A DNA stretch of 62,601 nucleotides from Dehalococcoidia bacterium (GCA_030610855.1 JAUWQY010000008.1:1-62601); one strand, 5' to 3'; numbered from the stretch's first letter, positions 1 to 11,551 are shown. The notes: generated from the sequence alone by a model not told the origin. Numbers and translations: made by a program.

Positions 1-595
1 TGCCGGCGAAGACCAAATCCTGTGTTATCTGCTTATCGTTATCACTGGGTTGCGGATTCCCTGCCGGGTGGTTGTGAACGAAGATCAGGGCCGCAGCATG
101 ATGTTTGACGGCACTCTGGATGATCTCGCGAGGATAAACAGCACTGGCATTCAACGTCCCCGAAAAAAGGTCTTCAATATCCACGACGTGATTTTGGGAG
201 TCGAGAAACATGACTTTGAAGACTTCCTTTTTCAGGTCTCGCATGGAATGGTACAGATAATCGAAGACCTCCCTGGACGAGCGGCAGTAAGGCTTATCGA
301 GAACTTGTTCTTTGAGAAACTCCCTGGCTATCTCTTGCATGAATTTGATGACAAAGATGTTGTAGGCGGTGATTCCATCAATCTTCTGCAATTCCTCGGA
401 GGGAGCTTCCAGAACACCTCTCAGGGTCCTGAATTTCTTCATGGCTTCTTTGGCCTGTGGCTTGCAGTCCTTGCGAGGCGTCCCCAGCGTCAGCAGCAGT
501 TCGACGATCTCGTAGTCGAGGAACGCCGCAAGCCCCGACTGGTTGAATCGTTCCCGTAGCCTTTTCCTGTGCCCTTCCGGGCTCTTGTCTTCCAT
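1..595 (-). CDS. radC: RadC/JAB-domain protein, 3' end cut by window edge
   Basis: The minus-strand frame from an ATG at 595 stays open to base 1 and gives 198 residues; the C-terminus lies outside the window. The protein begins MEDKSPEGHRKRLRERF, has a helix-hairpin-helix-like N-terminal half with the phrase EELQKIDGITAYN, and near the cut carries the JAMM metalloprotease-like signature FVHNHPAGNPQPSDND (H-x-H-P with S and D following). This is the RadC (UPF0758/DUF2466) arrangement. The family was named for a DNA repair phenotype that has been questioned, so the true role is uncertain. A TATTAT sits 5 nt upstream of the ATG, a possible leaderless start. Upstream lies a repeat-rich gap shared with the divergent cca gene. 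Confidence 0.85.
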   Translation of the reverse strand, partial: MEDKSPEGHRKRLRERFNQSGLAAFLDYEIVELLLTLGTPRKDCKPQAKEAMKKFRTLRGVLEAPSEELQKIDGITAYNIFVIKFMQEIAREFLKEQVLDKPYCRSSREVFDYLYHSMRDLKKEVFKVMFLDSQNHVVDIEDLFSGTLNASAVYPREIIQSAVKHHAAALIFVHNHPAGNPQPSDNDKQITQDLVFAG

Positions 596-612
596 GCTTG
601 ATAATACTCCCC

Positions 613-860
613 GTCACCTTGAGCGAAGGCGAGTGATCCTGGAGATTCTTCGCCCCGGCAAGTCGGGGCTCAGAATAATTGGAGAATCGTCAAAGGGTTC
701 TCAATACTCCGGCCTTGCTAGCTGCAATAGTCCAGTTCTTCCACAGGTTCTCCCCGATGAAATCGGGGCTCTGCTTGGTAACTCCCCTTTCCCCTCTTAC
801 CTTAAGAGGGGGATTCTGGAAGAGGTCCCTTGTTATTCCTCTTATCTTAAGGGGGGCGGA
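613..860. repeat. Cluster of short palindromic repeats between radC and cca
   Basis: The 360-bp gap holds no gene. Bases 613-680 carry a REP-like unit (gagcgaaggcgag ... gattcttcgcc ... ctcagaat) related to elements at 24690, 34130 and 59611. Within it ccccg/cggggc arms form a hairpin. A second hairpin is CCCCGAT-gaa-ATCGGGG at 752-768. Two similar hairpins follow: CCCCTCTTA-cct-TAAGAGGGG at 791-811 and CCTCTTA-tct-TAAGGGG at 838-854. All are short, GC-capped stems with 3-nt loops. None is followed by a clear T-run, so I read them as mobile REP/MITE debris rather than terminators. Confidence 0.7.
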
Positions 861-939
861 GGAGCTTTCTTGTCACTCCTCAATTATATAGACTTACTGC
901 GATGATGGGAATAACGCCATGCGACTGAGACGCAAGTAT

Positions 940-948
940 TGCTATAAT
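940..948 (+). promoter_or_regulatory. Extended -10 (TGCTATAAT) of cca, leaderless
   Basis: TGCTATAAT at 940-948 ends 9 nt before the ATG at 958. With a normal -10 to start-site distance the transcript would begin at or next to the ATG. The identical 9-mer precedes dnaE. No clear -35 is visible, as expected for an extended -10 promoter. Confidence 0.6.
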
Positions 949-957
949 AACAGGGTA

Positions 958-2232
958 ATGAACTTAGCGCACCGAATGGAGCAACATCTTCCCCGGCAAC
1001 TCCTGGAGCTCATAAAATATATCAGCGAACAGGCTGCCAGGAACGAGCAGAGGGTATATCTCGTCGGCGGCATAGTACGAGACCTGCTTCTAGAAGATCC
1101 TTCGCTCCGCTCAGGACCGCTCGACTCAGGACTCCGCTTCGACATTGATCTGACGGTCGAGGGCGATGCTGTGAGACTGGCTCAACAAGTGGCTGACACC
1201 GGTAAGGCAAAGCTGCTTGCCCACCACCGCTTCGGCACCGCCAAGCTCAGATATGAGAATCTTGCCCTGGATATGGCTACAGCGCGAAAGGAAACCTATG
1301 CCAGACCGGGAGCACTGCCTGCTGTCACCCCAGGCACCCTTAAGAATGACCTCATCCGCAGGGACTTCTCCATCAACGCTATGGCCATATCTCTGTCCTC
1401 AAACGATTATGGAGAACTGGTCGACCCGTATCAAGGCAAAAGCGACCTGGAGCGCCACCTTATTCGTGTCCTGCATCCTGAAAGCTTCAGCGACGACGCT
1501 ACCCGGATTCTACGGGCCGTCCGTTATGAACAACGTCTAGGGTTTGAGCTTGAAACACAGACCGCCCGGCTGCTTAAGCGGAATACCGCTATGCTGGATA
1601 CCATAAGCGGCGATCGAATCAGGCACGAACTAGAACTGGTTTTCAGGGAAGAGCAGCCGGAACTCGCCATCAGGCGGCTTGCAAAGCTAGGAGTGCTGCA
1701 ACGGATAAGCCCCTGCCTGAAAGGCGATGGTTGGATAACCGAGCGATTTGACAGGGCACGCCGGCTGAAGAAGCCCACCCAGTTGCCATCCCTCTATTTT
1801 TGCCTTCTCATCTATGCGTTTGGCGAAGGCGAACTTGAGCAATTTCTCGGCCGTCTTAATATGCCGGCAAAGTTATCCCATGCGATGCGCGACACGCTCC
1901 GGCTCAAGAACACTCTTTGGCTCCTGGACACGGCTTCACTGAAACCCAGTGAGATCTATCATCTGCTTCATGAATATGCCCCTCTGGCGACAGAAGCAAA
2001 TGCAATTGCCTCGGCTTCTTCACCAGCACAGCGCCACCTCCAACTGTTTCTCACGAAGCTACGATATGTAAAAGCGTCGCTTAACGGAGAAGAACTGAAG
2101 AGACTGGGCATCTCGCCCGGACCTGAGATGGGCGAGATCCTCCAGAGATTACATAGGGCAAAGCTGGACGGAGAGGTTAGAACTAAAGCGGACGAGGAAA
2201 GACTAGCCCTCTCTTTATCACTGGAGTTATAG
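958..2232 (+). CDS. cca: CCA tRNA nucleotidyltransferase / poly(A) polymerase family
   Basis: Adds or repairs the 3' CCA of tRNA. The nucleotidyltransferase head domain shows VYLVGGIVRDLLL and, after an insertion, FDIDLTVEGDA (the catalytic D-x-D), then RRDFSINAMAI and the RNA-binding RVLHPESFSDDATRILRAVRYEQRLGF, which are classic for class II enzymes. About 424 residues. An in-frame ATG at 919 exists, but the promoter at 940-948 would lie inside it, so 958 (MNLAHRMEQ) is chosen. Between DLLL and FDIDL there are about 14 extra residues (EDPSLRSGPLDSGLR, bases about 1096-1137). Their DNA contains the REP signature ccttcgctccgctcagg, so this looks like a captured repeat. The stop overlaps the convergent VTT gene by 6 nt. 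Confidence 0.9.
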   Translation: MNLAHRMEQHLPRQLLELIKYISEQAARNEQRVYLVGGIVRDLLLEDPSLRSGPLDSGLRFDIDLTVEGDAVRLAQQVADTGKAKLLAHHRFGTAKLRYENLALDMATARKETYARPGALPAVTPGTLKNDLIRRDFSINAMAISLSSNDYGELVDPYQGKSDLERHLIRVLHPESFSDDATRILRAVRYEQRLGFELETQTARLLKRNTAMLDTISGDRIRHELELVFREEQPELAIRRLAKLGVLQRISPCLKGDGWITERFDRARRLKKPTQLPSLYFCLLIYAFGEGELEQFLGRLNMPAKLSHAMRDTLRLKNTLWLLDTASLKPSEIYHLLHEYAPLATEANAIASASSPAQRHLQLFLTKLRYVKASLNGEELKRLGISPGPEMGEILQRLHRAKLDGEVRTKADEERLALSLSLEL

Positions 2233-2826
2233 GGGTGGAAGGGGAAGAAGACTCCATATCACTAAGCCGAAGTAGCAGAGCAAGAGATACTTAGGAAACT
2301 TCCCCGCCCAGCAGGGCAGGAGAAACTTCCATAACGGTAGCCTGGAGACTCCGGCAAGGAGCCCGGCTACGTCAACTGGCAATACAGGCTGAAGCGAGAC
2401 GAGGAAAATACCCCACGGTCCATATCGCTGCATCCAACCTACAAGCCTGTCATATCCCGGTGTGCTCTCAAAATGCACGACTCGCTTTCCCCAGTAGCCT
2501 GCATAATAGGCAGTTATCTCTCCCAGGGTACCAGCTACGCTGGCTACAAGAGCTACAATAACAGGATCCCAGTACTCCGCTGCTGTCAAGATCACGGAAA
2601 CGTGAAGTGCCACCGGAACGAAGACGGCGGCGTTAGATACCAGCGTAACTCCAAACACAGCCAGGTAAGCTGTGGAGGCGAACTCCTCTAATCTCTCCAC
2701 CGGGATGTCAAAATAGGTTATCAAGTATCGAAACAAATAGACAAGGCCGAAGCTGAGACCAATGACAACGGCAAGGTAAAGCGCCATCTTAAGCCATTTC
2801 TTCTGCCTCGACTCTTTCATAGCCAT
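2227..2826 (-). CDS. VTT-domain (DedA/SNARE-associated-like) membrane protein
   Basis: About 199 residues with five to six hydrophobic segments. After a short basic N-terminus (MAMKESRQKKWLK) come membrane segments. The middle contains the conserved polar stretch GTLGEITAYYAGYWGKRVV and a later YGPWGIFLVSLQPVLPVDVAGLLAGVSRLP, which match the re-entrant/VTT domain of the DedA and TVP38 superfamily. These proteins act in lipid scrambling or membrane homeostasis; the substrate cannot be told from sequence. The start at 2826 is chosen because longer forms would overlap ispE. It lies 22 nt after the ispE stop, so ksgA-ispE-VTT probably form one transcript. Confidence 0.8.
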   Translation of the reverse strand: MAMKESRQKKWLKMALYLAVVIGLSFGLVYLFRYLITYFDIPVERLEEFASTAYLAVFGVTLVSNAAVFVPVALHVSVILTAAEYWDPVIVALVASVAGTLGEITAYYAGYWGKRVVHFESTPGYDRLVGWMQRYGPWGIFLVSLQPVLPVDVAGLLAGVSRLPLWKFLLPCWAGKFPKYLLLCYFGLVIWSLLPLPPL

Positions 2827-2848
2827 CGAACTACGTTGCCCTGCCCGT

Positions 2849-3715
2849 CTAGTGGCCCGCAGCCAGATCTGCGTGTGGAAGAGAAGGTGCCAAGTAGCAC
2901 TCCAATCCCCGCTGTCTGAGGTGCGCAAGCAGTTCGCGGGCTTTCCCCTCCGCTGAGAAACAGGTGAACAGACACGGCCCCGAGCCAGCGAGATGAACTC
3001 CGGGGGCTCCAGCTTCCTTCAAAGCCTTCCCGTATTCGTTCAGTTGGGGTAGGAAATCAAAGACCACCTTTTCGAAAACATTGAACATAAGAGCAGGCTT
3101 AATCATTTTCCCCTGCCTCAAGGATGACAGGGCTGCCTCAACGAACCGGCCTTCGGTGAAATGAGTAGTATCCAATCTGCTATACATCTCCTTTGTCTTG
3201 CCTGTGACCTTCGGTAACGGCGGCACCAGTAGAACAAAGTAGGTTGAGGGCAAGGATGGCAGCGGGGTCACCTTCTCCCCTTTCCCCTCTATCAAAGCTG
3301 TGCCTTTATGGATGAAGAAGGGAACATCCGAGCCCAACCTGGATGCCAGATCGACCAACTCAGAAGGCGACAGGCCACATTGCCAGAGCTCATTCAGAGC
3401 GAGGAGAGCGGCGGCGGCGTCGCTGCTGCCCCCCCCAAGTCCTGCACCCCAGGGAATATGCTTACGGAGTTCGATTCGTGCCCCAAGGCTATACCCTGTG
3501 CTTGCCTTAAGCAGGGTAGCCGCCCGTGTTACCAGATTATCGCCCTCCAGACTAGCTTCATCGCATTCAAAACATATTTCCCCGTCTAACTGGAAGTTGA
3601 GGACATCGCATAAGTCTATGGTCTGAGCAATACTGAAGACTCGGTGGTAATCATCAAGCCTGCCCAGGACTTCAAGGACGAGGTTTATCTTGGCCGGGGC
3701 ATAGACAGTCAGCAC
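2849..3715 (-). CDS. ispE: 4-diphosphocytidyl-2-C-methyl-D-erythritol kinase
   Basis: GHMP kinase of the MEP (non-mevalonate) isoprenoid pathway; phosphorylates CDP-methylerythritol with ATP. It shows the substrate-end motif PAKINLVLEVLG, the GHMP ATP-binding loop PWGAGLGGGSSDAAAALLAL, and LAGSGPCLFTCF near the C-terminus. I choose a GTG start at 3715, preceded by AAAGGA at 6-nt spacing; it overlaps the ksgA stop by 7 nt (GTGCTGA), typical of translational coupling. The open frame extends to 3763, but that would read deep into ksgA. This gives 288 residues, the usual family length. Confidence 0.92.
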   Translation of the reverse strand: MLTVYAPAKINLVLEVLGRLDDYHRVFSIAQTIDLCDVLNFQLDGEICFECDEASLEGDNLVTRAATLLKASTGYSLGARIELRKHIPWGAGLGGGSSDAAAALLALNELWQCGLSPSELVDLASRLGSDVPFFIHKGTALIEGKGEKVTPLPSLPSTYFVLLVPPLPKVTGKTKEMYSRLDTTHFTEGRFVEAALSSLRQGKMIKPALMFNVFEKVVFDFLPQLNEYGKALKEAGAPGVHLAGSGPCLFTCFSAEGKARELLAHLRQRGLECYLAPSLPHADLAAGH

Positions 3716-4578
3716 TGTAATCCTTTCATAAAGGGAGCAAAGGTCATCCATAGCTCCCTCCACTCTTCCAGGCTAAGGGTCTCAGCCCGTCGTTTAGCTT
3801 CTATTCCGGCCTTTTCCAGCAATCGAGCGACATCGCCCGGTGGCATCTCCAGAGAATGGGCCAGGGAGTTGCGTAGCTGTTTACGAGGTGAGCTGAACCC
3901 ATGCGTAACCACATCAAAGAAACCGTCAACATCGGATACGTCGATAGGCGGCTCAGAGTAAACGTCCAGCCGCAAGACAACCGAATCTACCTTCGGCGGG
4001 GGGTAAAAGCTCGCCGCCGGTACGTAGCATATAATGGCAGGCTTGCTACAGAATTGGATCTTCACGCTGAGCAGTCGCATCTTACCGGGGGCAGCAGCGA
4101 TTGTTTCACCGACTTCCTTCTGTACCATTACTACCATCTGCGCAGGCCGGGGCTGCGCCTCGAGAAAATGGCACAACACAGGCGAAGTGATGTAATAAGG
4201 AAGATTGGCGATGACTCTGTAACCTCGAACAGGTTCTTGGGCAGTAATTATGCTTTCCAGAAGCTGTCGAGGGGCAACCTTAAGTATATCAGCATGGATG
4301 ATCTTGACATCGGGAAAGGGGGCCATGCGTTTCTTCAGCAGGGCAACTAGTCTGGAATCAAGCTCAACGGCGATAACTCTGGCTCCCCGCCTGGCTAACG
4401 CCTCAGTCAGTATGCCCGGACCCGGACCCACCTCGATGACAGTGTCTCCACTGCTGAACTCGGCAGCAGACAGAATACGCTCCAATACTGCTTCGTCTGT
4501 AAGGAAATGCTGTCCCAAGCGCTTTTTCGGTCTGACGTCGAATTCGCGGGCCGCTCCTTGCCTTCGAGAGTACACCAA
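3709..4578 (-). CDS. rsmA: 16S rRNA dimethyladenosine transferase (RsmA/KsgA)
   Basis: Dimethylates two adjacent adenosines in helix 45 of 16S rRNA using SAM. Visible motifs: KKRLGQHFLTD at the N-terminus, SAM-binding IEVGPGPGILTEAL, acidic VIAVELD, and catalytic NLPYYITSPV, followed by VQKEVGE and the C-terminal SFYPPPKVDSVVLRL. The start is uncertain: TTG at 4578 or GTG at 4575; neither has a strong ribosome-binding site. First gene of a minus-strand set with ispE (overlapping) and the VTT protein. The pairing ksgA-ispE is common in bacteria. Confidence 0.93.
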   Translation of the reverse strand: MVYSRRQGAAREFDVRPKKRLGQHFLTDEAVLERILSAAEFSSGDTVIEVGPGPGILTEALARRGARVIAVELDSRLVALLKKRMAPFPDVKIIHADILKVAPRQLLESIITAQEPVRGYRVIANLPYYITSPVLCHFLEAQPRPAQMVVMVQKEVGETIAAAPGKMRLLSVKIQFCSKPAIICYVPAASFYPPPKVDSVVLRLDVYSEPPIDVSDVDGFFDVVTHGFSSPRKQLRNSLAHSLEMPPGDVARLLEKAGIEAKRRAETLSLEEWRELWMTFAPFMKGLQC

Positions 4579-4691
4579 GTTATGCTACGCTACCTTCCCG
4601 TAAGGACAAACGCCGACGGGCGAACATTGCAGTTAACGAAAGGTCTTCTCCAGTAGAGATACGGCAGCTTATTGCTTTCCCTCGACAGAAT

Positions 4692-5555
4692 CTACTTCCG
4701 GCCGAACAATTGGTAGAAGCCCTTTCCCGCTTTCCTTCCGGTGTATCCAATCTCCACCATCCTCTTCAATACCGGGGCTGGCTTATACCTTTCCCATCCA
4801 GTCTGCTGGTAAATCCCTTCCAGGAGGTCTACCACAACGTCTATGCCAACCAGGTCGGCCAGTTCAAACGGACCCATAGGCCAGTTGTGCGATAACCTTT
4901 CAATCTTGTCTATATCCTCTATGCTTGCCAGGTCCTCCTCCAGCAACTTCGCTGCCTCATTCATAACCAGCGTTACTATTCTGTTGGTCACAAATCCGGG
5001 CGAATCCTTAACTACAACCGTCTCTTTGCCCAGAGACTGCACAAAGCCGAGGCTTACCTTCAGAGTGTCCTCTGATGTAAGCAACGACTTCACTATCTCT
5101 ACTCCTTTCATCAACGGCACGGGGTTCATGAAGTGCGTACCTATCACTTTTCCGGGGCGCCTGGTGGCAGATGCCAGCAGGCTTATCGGTATCCCCGATG
5201 TGTTGGAAGCCAGAATCGTCTCTTCGGGGCAGCTTTCTTCGAGCTGTGCAAATATGGGCAGCTTCACCTCCGCCCTCTCAAACACCGCCTCAATAGCATA
5301 GTCGGCGTCTCTGGCGGCATCCCTGATGTCGGTTGAGGTTCGAAGCCTGGCCAGGGCTCCGTTCATCTCCTCCTGCTTGATCTTCTCCTTTTCCACGAAT
5401 TTGGCCAGGCTTGCCTTAATCATCTTCATGCCGCGGTCGACGAACTCCTGTTTTATGTCAACCATGGTCGTCTCATAGCCTGCCTGAGCCGACACCTGAG
5501 CTATTCCGCCACCCATAGTTCCCGAACCGATAATGCATACTTTCTTTATCGTCAT
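4692..5555 (-). CDS. 3-hydroxybutyryl/3-hydroxyacyl-CoA dehydrogenase
   Basis: NAD(P)-dependent oxidation of 3-hydroxyacyl-CoA (or the reverse). The N-terminal Rossmann domain has IIGSGTMGGGIAQ and a downstream VDI. The catalytic histidine and asparagine are in GTHFMNPVPLMKGVEI, the SNTSG segment is present, and the C-terminal domain shows RLSHNWPMGPFELADLVG and the family ending GRKAGKGFY. 287 residues, the normal length for the single-domain form. ATG at 5555 is chosen over GTG at 5561 because the GAGAGG ribosome-binding site is then 8 nt away. It stands alone on this strand, next to the SRP RNA gene. Confidence 0.9.
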   Translation of the reverse strand: MTIKKVCIIGSGTMGGGIAQVSAQAGYETTMVDIKQEFVDRGMKMIKASLAKFVEKEKIKQEEMNGALARLRTSTDIRDAARDADYAIEAVFERAEVKLPIFAQLEESCPEETILASNTSGIPISLLASATRRPGKVIGTHFMNPVPLMKGVEIVKSLLTSEDTLKVSLGFVQSLGKETVVVKDSPGFVTNRIVTLVMNEAAKLLEEDLASIEDIDKIERLSHNWPMGPFELADLVGIDVVVDLLEGIYQQTGWERYKPAPVLKRMVEIGYTGRKAGKGFYQLFGRK

Positions 5556-5640
5556 ATTCACTACCTCTCAGCTTTCTGCAAGCCGTGCACTCACTCTCGA
5601 TTCCCAAAGCGGAGAGCTGTCTCCACCAGCTAGCTCCAGC

Positions 5641-5740
5641 CAGGCAACTCTATGGCACACCGGCAATACTACTTACCGCTGCTTCCTTCCGGACCTGACG
5701 GGGTTCATAGCCCCCGGTTGCATAGAACCCAACTATCAAC
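5641..5740 (-). ncRNA. ffs: Small bacterial signal recognition particle RNA (4.5S type)
   Basis: On the minus strand bases 5699-5679 read the universally conserved SRP domain IV core TCAGGTCCGGAAGGAAGCAG, followed by CGGTAAG. The flanks pair: ACCGG upstream with CCGGT downstream, then CTATG with CATAG further out, giving one long irregular hairpin capped by the GGAA tetraloop. This is the short bacterial form without the Alu domain. A plausible promoter on the minus strand is TTGCTT, 16 nt, TAGATT (around 5785-5758). The ends are approximate. The RNA works with Ffh and FtsY; ftsY is also in this window at 24.3 kb. Confidence 0.9.
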
Positions 5741-5912
5741 ACCGCTCAGCAAAAACGAATCTATCCGATCAAGAACCTCAAGCAAGAATTCAGCCCCGCT
5801 ATAGCGGTTTTCGGGTACAGGGCACCGCTAGCTCCCCGCCTAGCACGGCTCACCTGATGATGTTAGCAACAAGCCCTGACCAAGTCAACATCCGGACTGC
5901 CCCGGAAACCGC

Positions 5913-5939
5913 TTGACGGCGTTGCGGGGCTGATATACT
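5913..5939 (+). promoter_or_regulatory. Probable promoter of the enoyl-CoA hydratase gene
   Basis: TTGACG at 5913-5918 and an extended -10 TGATATACT ending at 5939, with a 15-nt spacer (short). The leader would be about 70 nt. The same 9-mer TGATATACT lies upstream of the acyl-CoA synthetase on the other strand (8440-8448). Confidence 0.45.
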
Positions 5940-6016
5940 ATGGGGCAGGGATTCATGCCAGACCAAGGAATCACCGCCATATGCCGGTGCACCGCATTCT
6001 TCCTCAGGAAGGACTC

Positions 6017-6874
6017 ATGGAATACACAGAGATAAAGTACGAGGTATCCGACTCCATCCTGACCATAACGCTCGACAGACCGGAGAAGCTGAATGCCTAT
6101 ACCCTTGTAATGGACACCGAACTCAAGGATGCTCTGAGCAGAGGGGACAGGGATGACGACGTGAGAGTCGTGATTGTGACCGGAGCCGGTCGTGCTTTCT
6201 GTGCCGGTGCCGATTTAAGTCGAGGTGACAGGACTTTCGATTACAGGGCCTGGGGATTGGAAGACACTCCGGAGACGCCCAGAGATAGAGGCGGCCTTAC
6301 GACACTGAGAATCTATGATATGAAGAAGCCGCTGATTGCAGCTATCAATGGTCCAGCCGTAGGTTTTGGCATTACCATGACGCTGCCCATGGACATTCGT
6401 CTAGCATCCGAAAACGCAAGGATCGGATTCGTTTTCACCAGACGCGGTATTGTCCCGGAGGCATGCAGCAGCTGGTTCTTGCCCCGCATTGTCGGTATCA
6501 GCAAGGCCACGGAGTTGGTTCTCACAGGGAGAGTTTTCGGCGCCCACGAAGCGCTTGCTCTCGGACTGGTGAGCGAAGTGCTGGCATCGGAAGACCTGAT
6601 TCCCAGGGCGCGTGAGATTGCCGCCGAAATCGCTCGGAATACCTCCGCCATTTCCGTTGCTCTGTCGCGTCAGCTTCTCTGGAAAATGCTGGGCGCTGAC
6701 CATCCTGTCGAAGCTCACAGACTCGAGTCAAAATGCATGTACTGGACCGGTCGCCAGGCAGATGCCGCTGAAGGCATTCTCTCATTCCTTGAGAAGAGAC
6801 CCCCCAGATTCACGATGAGACCCAGTTCCGACATGCCGGAATTCTACCCCTGGTGGATCGACAGGCCTTTCTAG
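6017..6874 (+). CDS. Enoyl-CoA hydratase/isomerase family protein
   Basis: Crotonase-fold enzyme of acyl-CoA metabolism, 285 residues. It shows ITLDRPEKLNAYT, the first oxyanion-hole segment GRAFCAGADLS, the second oxyanion glycine in AAINGPAVGFGITM, and a catalytic-region glutamate in GIVPEACSSWFLPR. The position of the second catalytic glutamate of true hydratases (after GFG) is not acidic, so an isomerase or other crotonase activity is possible. ATG at 6017 is preceded by AGGAAGG at 4-nt spacing; an upstream in-frame ATG at 5981 is less likely. It converges on the acyl-CoA synthetase gene; with the dehydrogenase at 4.7 kb these suggest fatty or aromatic acid beta-oxidation-like chemistry. 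Confidence 0.85.
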   Translation: MEYTEIKYEVSDSILTITLDRPEKLNAYTLVMDTELKDALSRGDRDDDVRVVIVTGAGRAFCAGADLSRGDRTFDYRAWGLEDTPETPRDRGGLTTLRIYDMKKPLIAAINGPAVGFGITMTLPMDIRLASENARIGFVFTRRGIVPEACSSWFLPRIVGISKATELVLTGRVFGAHEALALGLVSEVLASEDLIPRAREIAAEIARNTSAISVALSRQLLWKMLGADHPVEAHRLESKCMYWTGRQADAAEGILSFLEKRPPRFTMRPSSDMPEFYPWWIDRPF

Positions 6875-6891
6875 AACAGCCCGATGTCCAA

Positions 6892-8412
6892 TCATAAGTG
6901 GGCAGTACGTGAACTGCGCGGGGATATCGGCATCTCCTTGAGACTCTTTCTGTCTATCTTCCCGGAAGCAGTTTTCGGGATGCTCTCTATGAATTGAAAC
7001 CTCTTAGGGAGCTTGTAATCCGCCAGGTTCTCGTAACAAAGGTCGGAGAGCTCCTTTGCGGTGGCGTGCCGGCCCTCCTTGAGCGACACAAATGCCGTCG
7101 GTATCTGCTCTCCGTAACCGTCGTCAATACCTACGTAGGCTGCCTCAGCTACGCCGGGGTGTTTCAACAGCACGAATTCAACTTCCGACGGACCGATCTT
7201 AAGCCCGGAAGGCGTGACTATTATGAACGATTTCTTCTCTATGTACTCCAGGTAGCCCTCCTCATCCATTCTCACCAGATCTCCGGTATGAAACCAGCCA
7301 TCCCGAAGGACTTCAGCCGTCAGTTCAGGTGCTCCGTGGTATCCTTTCATCACCCAGGGCGCACTGAACACGGCTTCCCCGATCTCGCCCCGCGGAACTT
7401 CCTTGCCATCGTCATCTACTACTCTGATGCCACAAATCGGCTTACCGACGGTGCCCAGTTTGCGGCTGTTAAAGGTGCTTATGGAGACGGCTGATACCTC
7501 CGTAAGGCCATATACTTCATAGAGGGATAAGGCGAACTTATCCTCCAGAGCCTTCATCAGCTCAGGAAAGGACTTGGCCCCGGCCGTAACGGCCAGCCGC
7601 AGCGAACTCGGGTTATGTCCCTGCAAGATCTGGCCCCGCACCATGGCCAGGGCATTGTACATGGCAGGTACCCCAAAGATAATGCTTCCTTTCTCCTTTT
7701 CGACAGCCTCAAGGACAGCTCTAGGCGTGAAATCAGGAATCACCACAATGGTGGAGCCCGTGATGATGGAACCAAGAAGGACTTCGCACAAACCAAAAAG
7801 GTGGGAGAAGCGAACAAGGTCTATGATGGTATCTTCGCTCTTCCGTTGTATGCCTGCCGAAACTATGGGGGGAGTCCCCATCAGAGAAGCATGTGTGTGC
7901 ACCGCGCCTTTCTGCCTTCCCACAACCCCCGAAGTATAGATTATGGTTGCTTCGTCCTCGTCTTCTATGTCGATACCGGGCGGTGTGGAAGAGCTATGAG
8001 CCAACATCCTGGCATAAGAATCGCCATCAACTTCAAGAGCGCGTCTTAGGCAAGGAATGTGAGCCAGAATCGGGGAAACCACCGGGGAGAATTCCTTCTC
8101 AGTGAGCAGGATTTCTGAGTCGGAGTCTCGCAGGAGAGAATTGAGTTCCGGCGCTTTAAGCGCGGGGTTGAGCAGCACAGCTACGCCCCCGCCTTTGATT
8201 ACCCCGAAGTAATTGATGACCCACTCAGGGCTATGAGACATTAAGATAGCCACATGGTCGCCTTTTTCCATCCCCAGCTCTCCAAGGGCACTGGCCACCT
8301 TGTTAGAAGCTCGATCCAGCTCCCCATAGGTAATCCTCTGAGCACCAAAGACGATAGCTTCCTTGCGCGGCATCTCACGAGCGGTGTCTTCCAGGGTCTG
8401 CTTCAGATTCAT
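6892..8412 (-). CDS. Acyl-CoA synthetase (AMP-forming, ANL superfamily)
   Basis: 506 residues. Adenylates a carboxylic acid and transfers it to CoA. The phosphate-binding loop reads YTSGVVGRQKGAVHTH, altered from the usual TSGTTGxPKG (both threonines are V, proline is Q). It retains YGLTEVSA, the ribose-binding aspartate in GWFHTGDLVRMDEEGYLEY, and the C-terminal catalytic lysine in PKTASGKIDRK. The hinge region is unusual: YIEKKSFIIVTPSG in place of GRxKDxIxxGG. The substrate is unknown. A close paralog at 53223 has lost further motifs, including that lysine. A ribosome-binding site GGAG lies upstream of ATG 8412. Confidence 0.85.
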   Translation of the reverse strand: MNLKQTLEDTAREMPRKEAIVFGAQRITYGELDRASNKVASALGELGMEKGDHVAILMSHSPEWVINYFGVIKGGGVAVLLNPALKAPELNSLLRDSDSEILLTEKEFSPVVSPILAHIPCLRRALEVDGDSYARMLAHSSSTPPGIDIEDEDEATIIYTSGVVGRQKGAVHTHASLMGTPPIVSAGIQRKSEDTIIDLVRFSHLFGLCEVLLGSIITGSTIVVIPDFTPRAVLEAVEKEKGSIIFGVPAMYNALAMVRGQILQGHNPSSLRLAVTAGAKSFPELMKALEDKFALSLYEVYGLTEVSAVSISTFNSRKLGTVGKPICGIRVVDDDGKEVPRGEIGEAVFSAPWVMKGYHGAPELTAEVLRDGWFHTGDLVRMDEEGYLEYIEKKSFIIVTPSGLKIGPSEVEFVLLKHPGVAEAAYVGIDDGYGEQIPTAFVSLKEGRHATAKELSDLCYENLADYKLPKRFQFIESIPKTASGKIDRKSLKEMPISPRSSRTAHL

Positions 8413-8765
8413 CTCTGTCTCCGGCGAATTCTTGCCAGAAGTATATCACAGGGCCCTTCAGCTATGGCACCTCCAGGGAAGGAATCAAAACAGATTGCCT
8501 TGTGGTAACGACATGACACGTTCTTTGAAATCGCAGTGGGGAATCATATACTGCTCTGAGGAATGTCCATCCTCTCAGTAGGTAGCGAACTCGACTTTGT
8601 TCAGGACAGGTCTCACCTTCTCTCGCTAGGGGACGGAGAATTATAAGGAGTATTGCAGCTGACTGTAAATCGACACTGGTCGCCGTGCTCTGGCTCGCGG
8701 CTTTCTTTCTGCAATCAATACTGCTTGTTTGAAATGGTGGTAGCAGGGTAAACGCTTGGAATGTG
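8413..8765. other. Gap between acyl-CoA synthetase and ClpP-like gene
   Basis: About 350 bp with no convincing gene. The only signal is a minus-strand extended -10, TGATATACT (bases 8448-8440), about 28 nt before the acyl-CoA synthetase start, which is its likely promoter. The rest shows no repeats or RNA motif that I can recognise. Confidence 0.5.
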
Positions 8766-11541
<2,776 letters not shown>

Positions 11542-11551
11542 GGCTAAGGAT

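Noticed and set aside
838-854. Rho-independent terminator after the hairpins at 791-854
   Set aside because: Stems are present but no T-run follows on either strand, and the two neighbouring genes diverge from this gap, so no terminator is expected.
543-905. Small plus-strand frames upstream of cca
   Set aside because: They translate palindromic repeats and overlap the radC start; no coding signal.
5533-5916. Plus-strand open frame of 127 codons
   Set aside because: It runs antisense through the SRP RNA gene, whose conserved core and pairing are clear.
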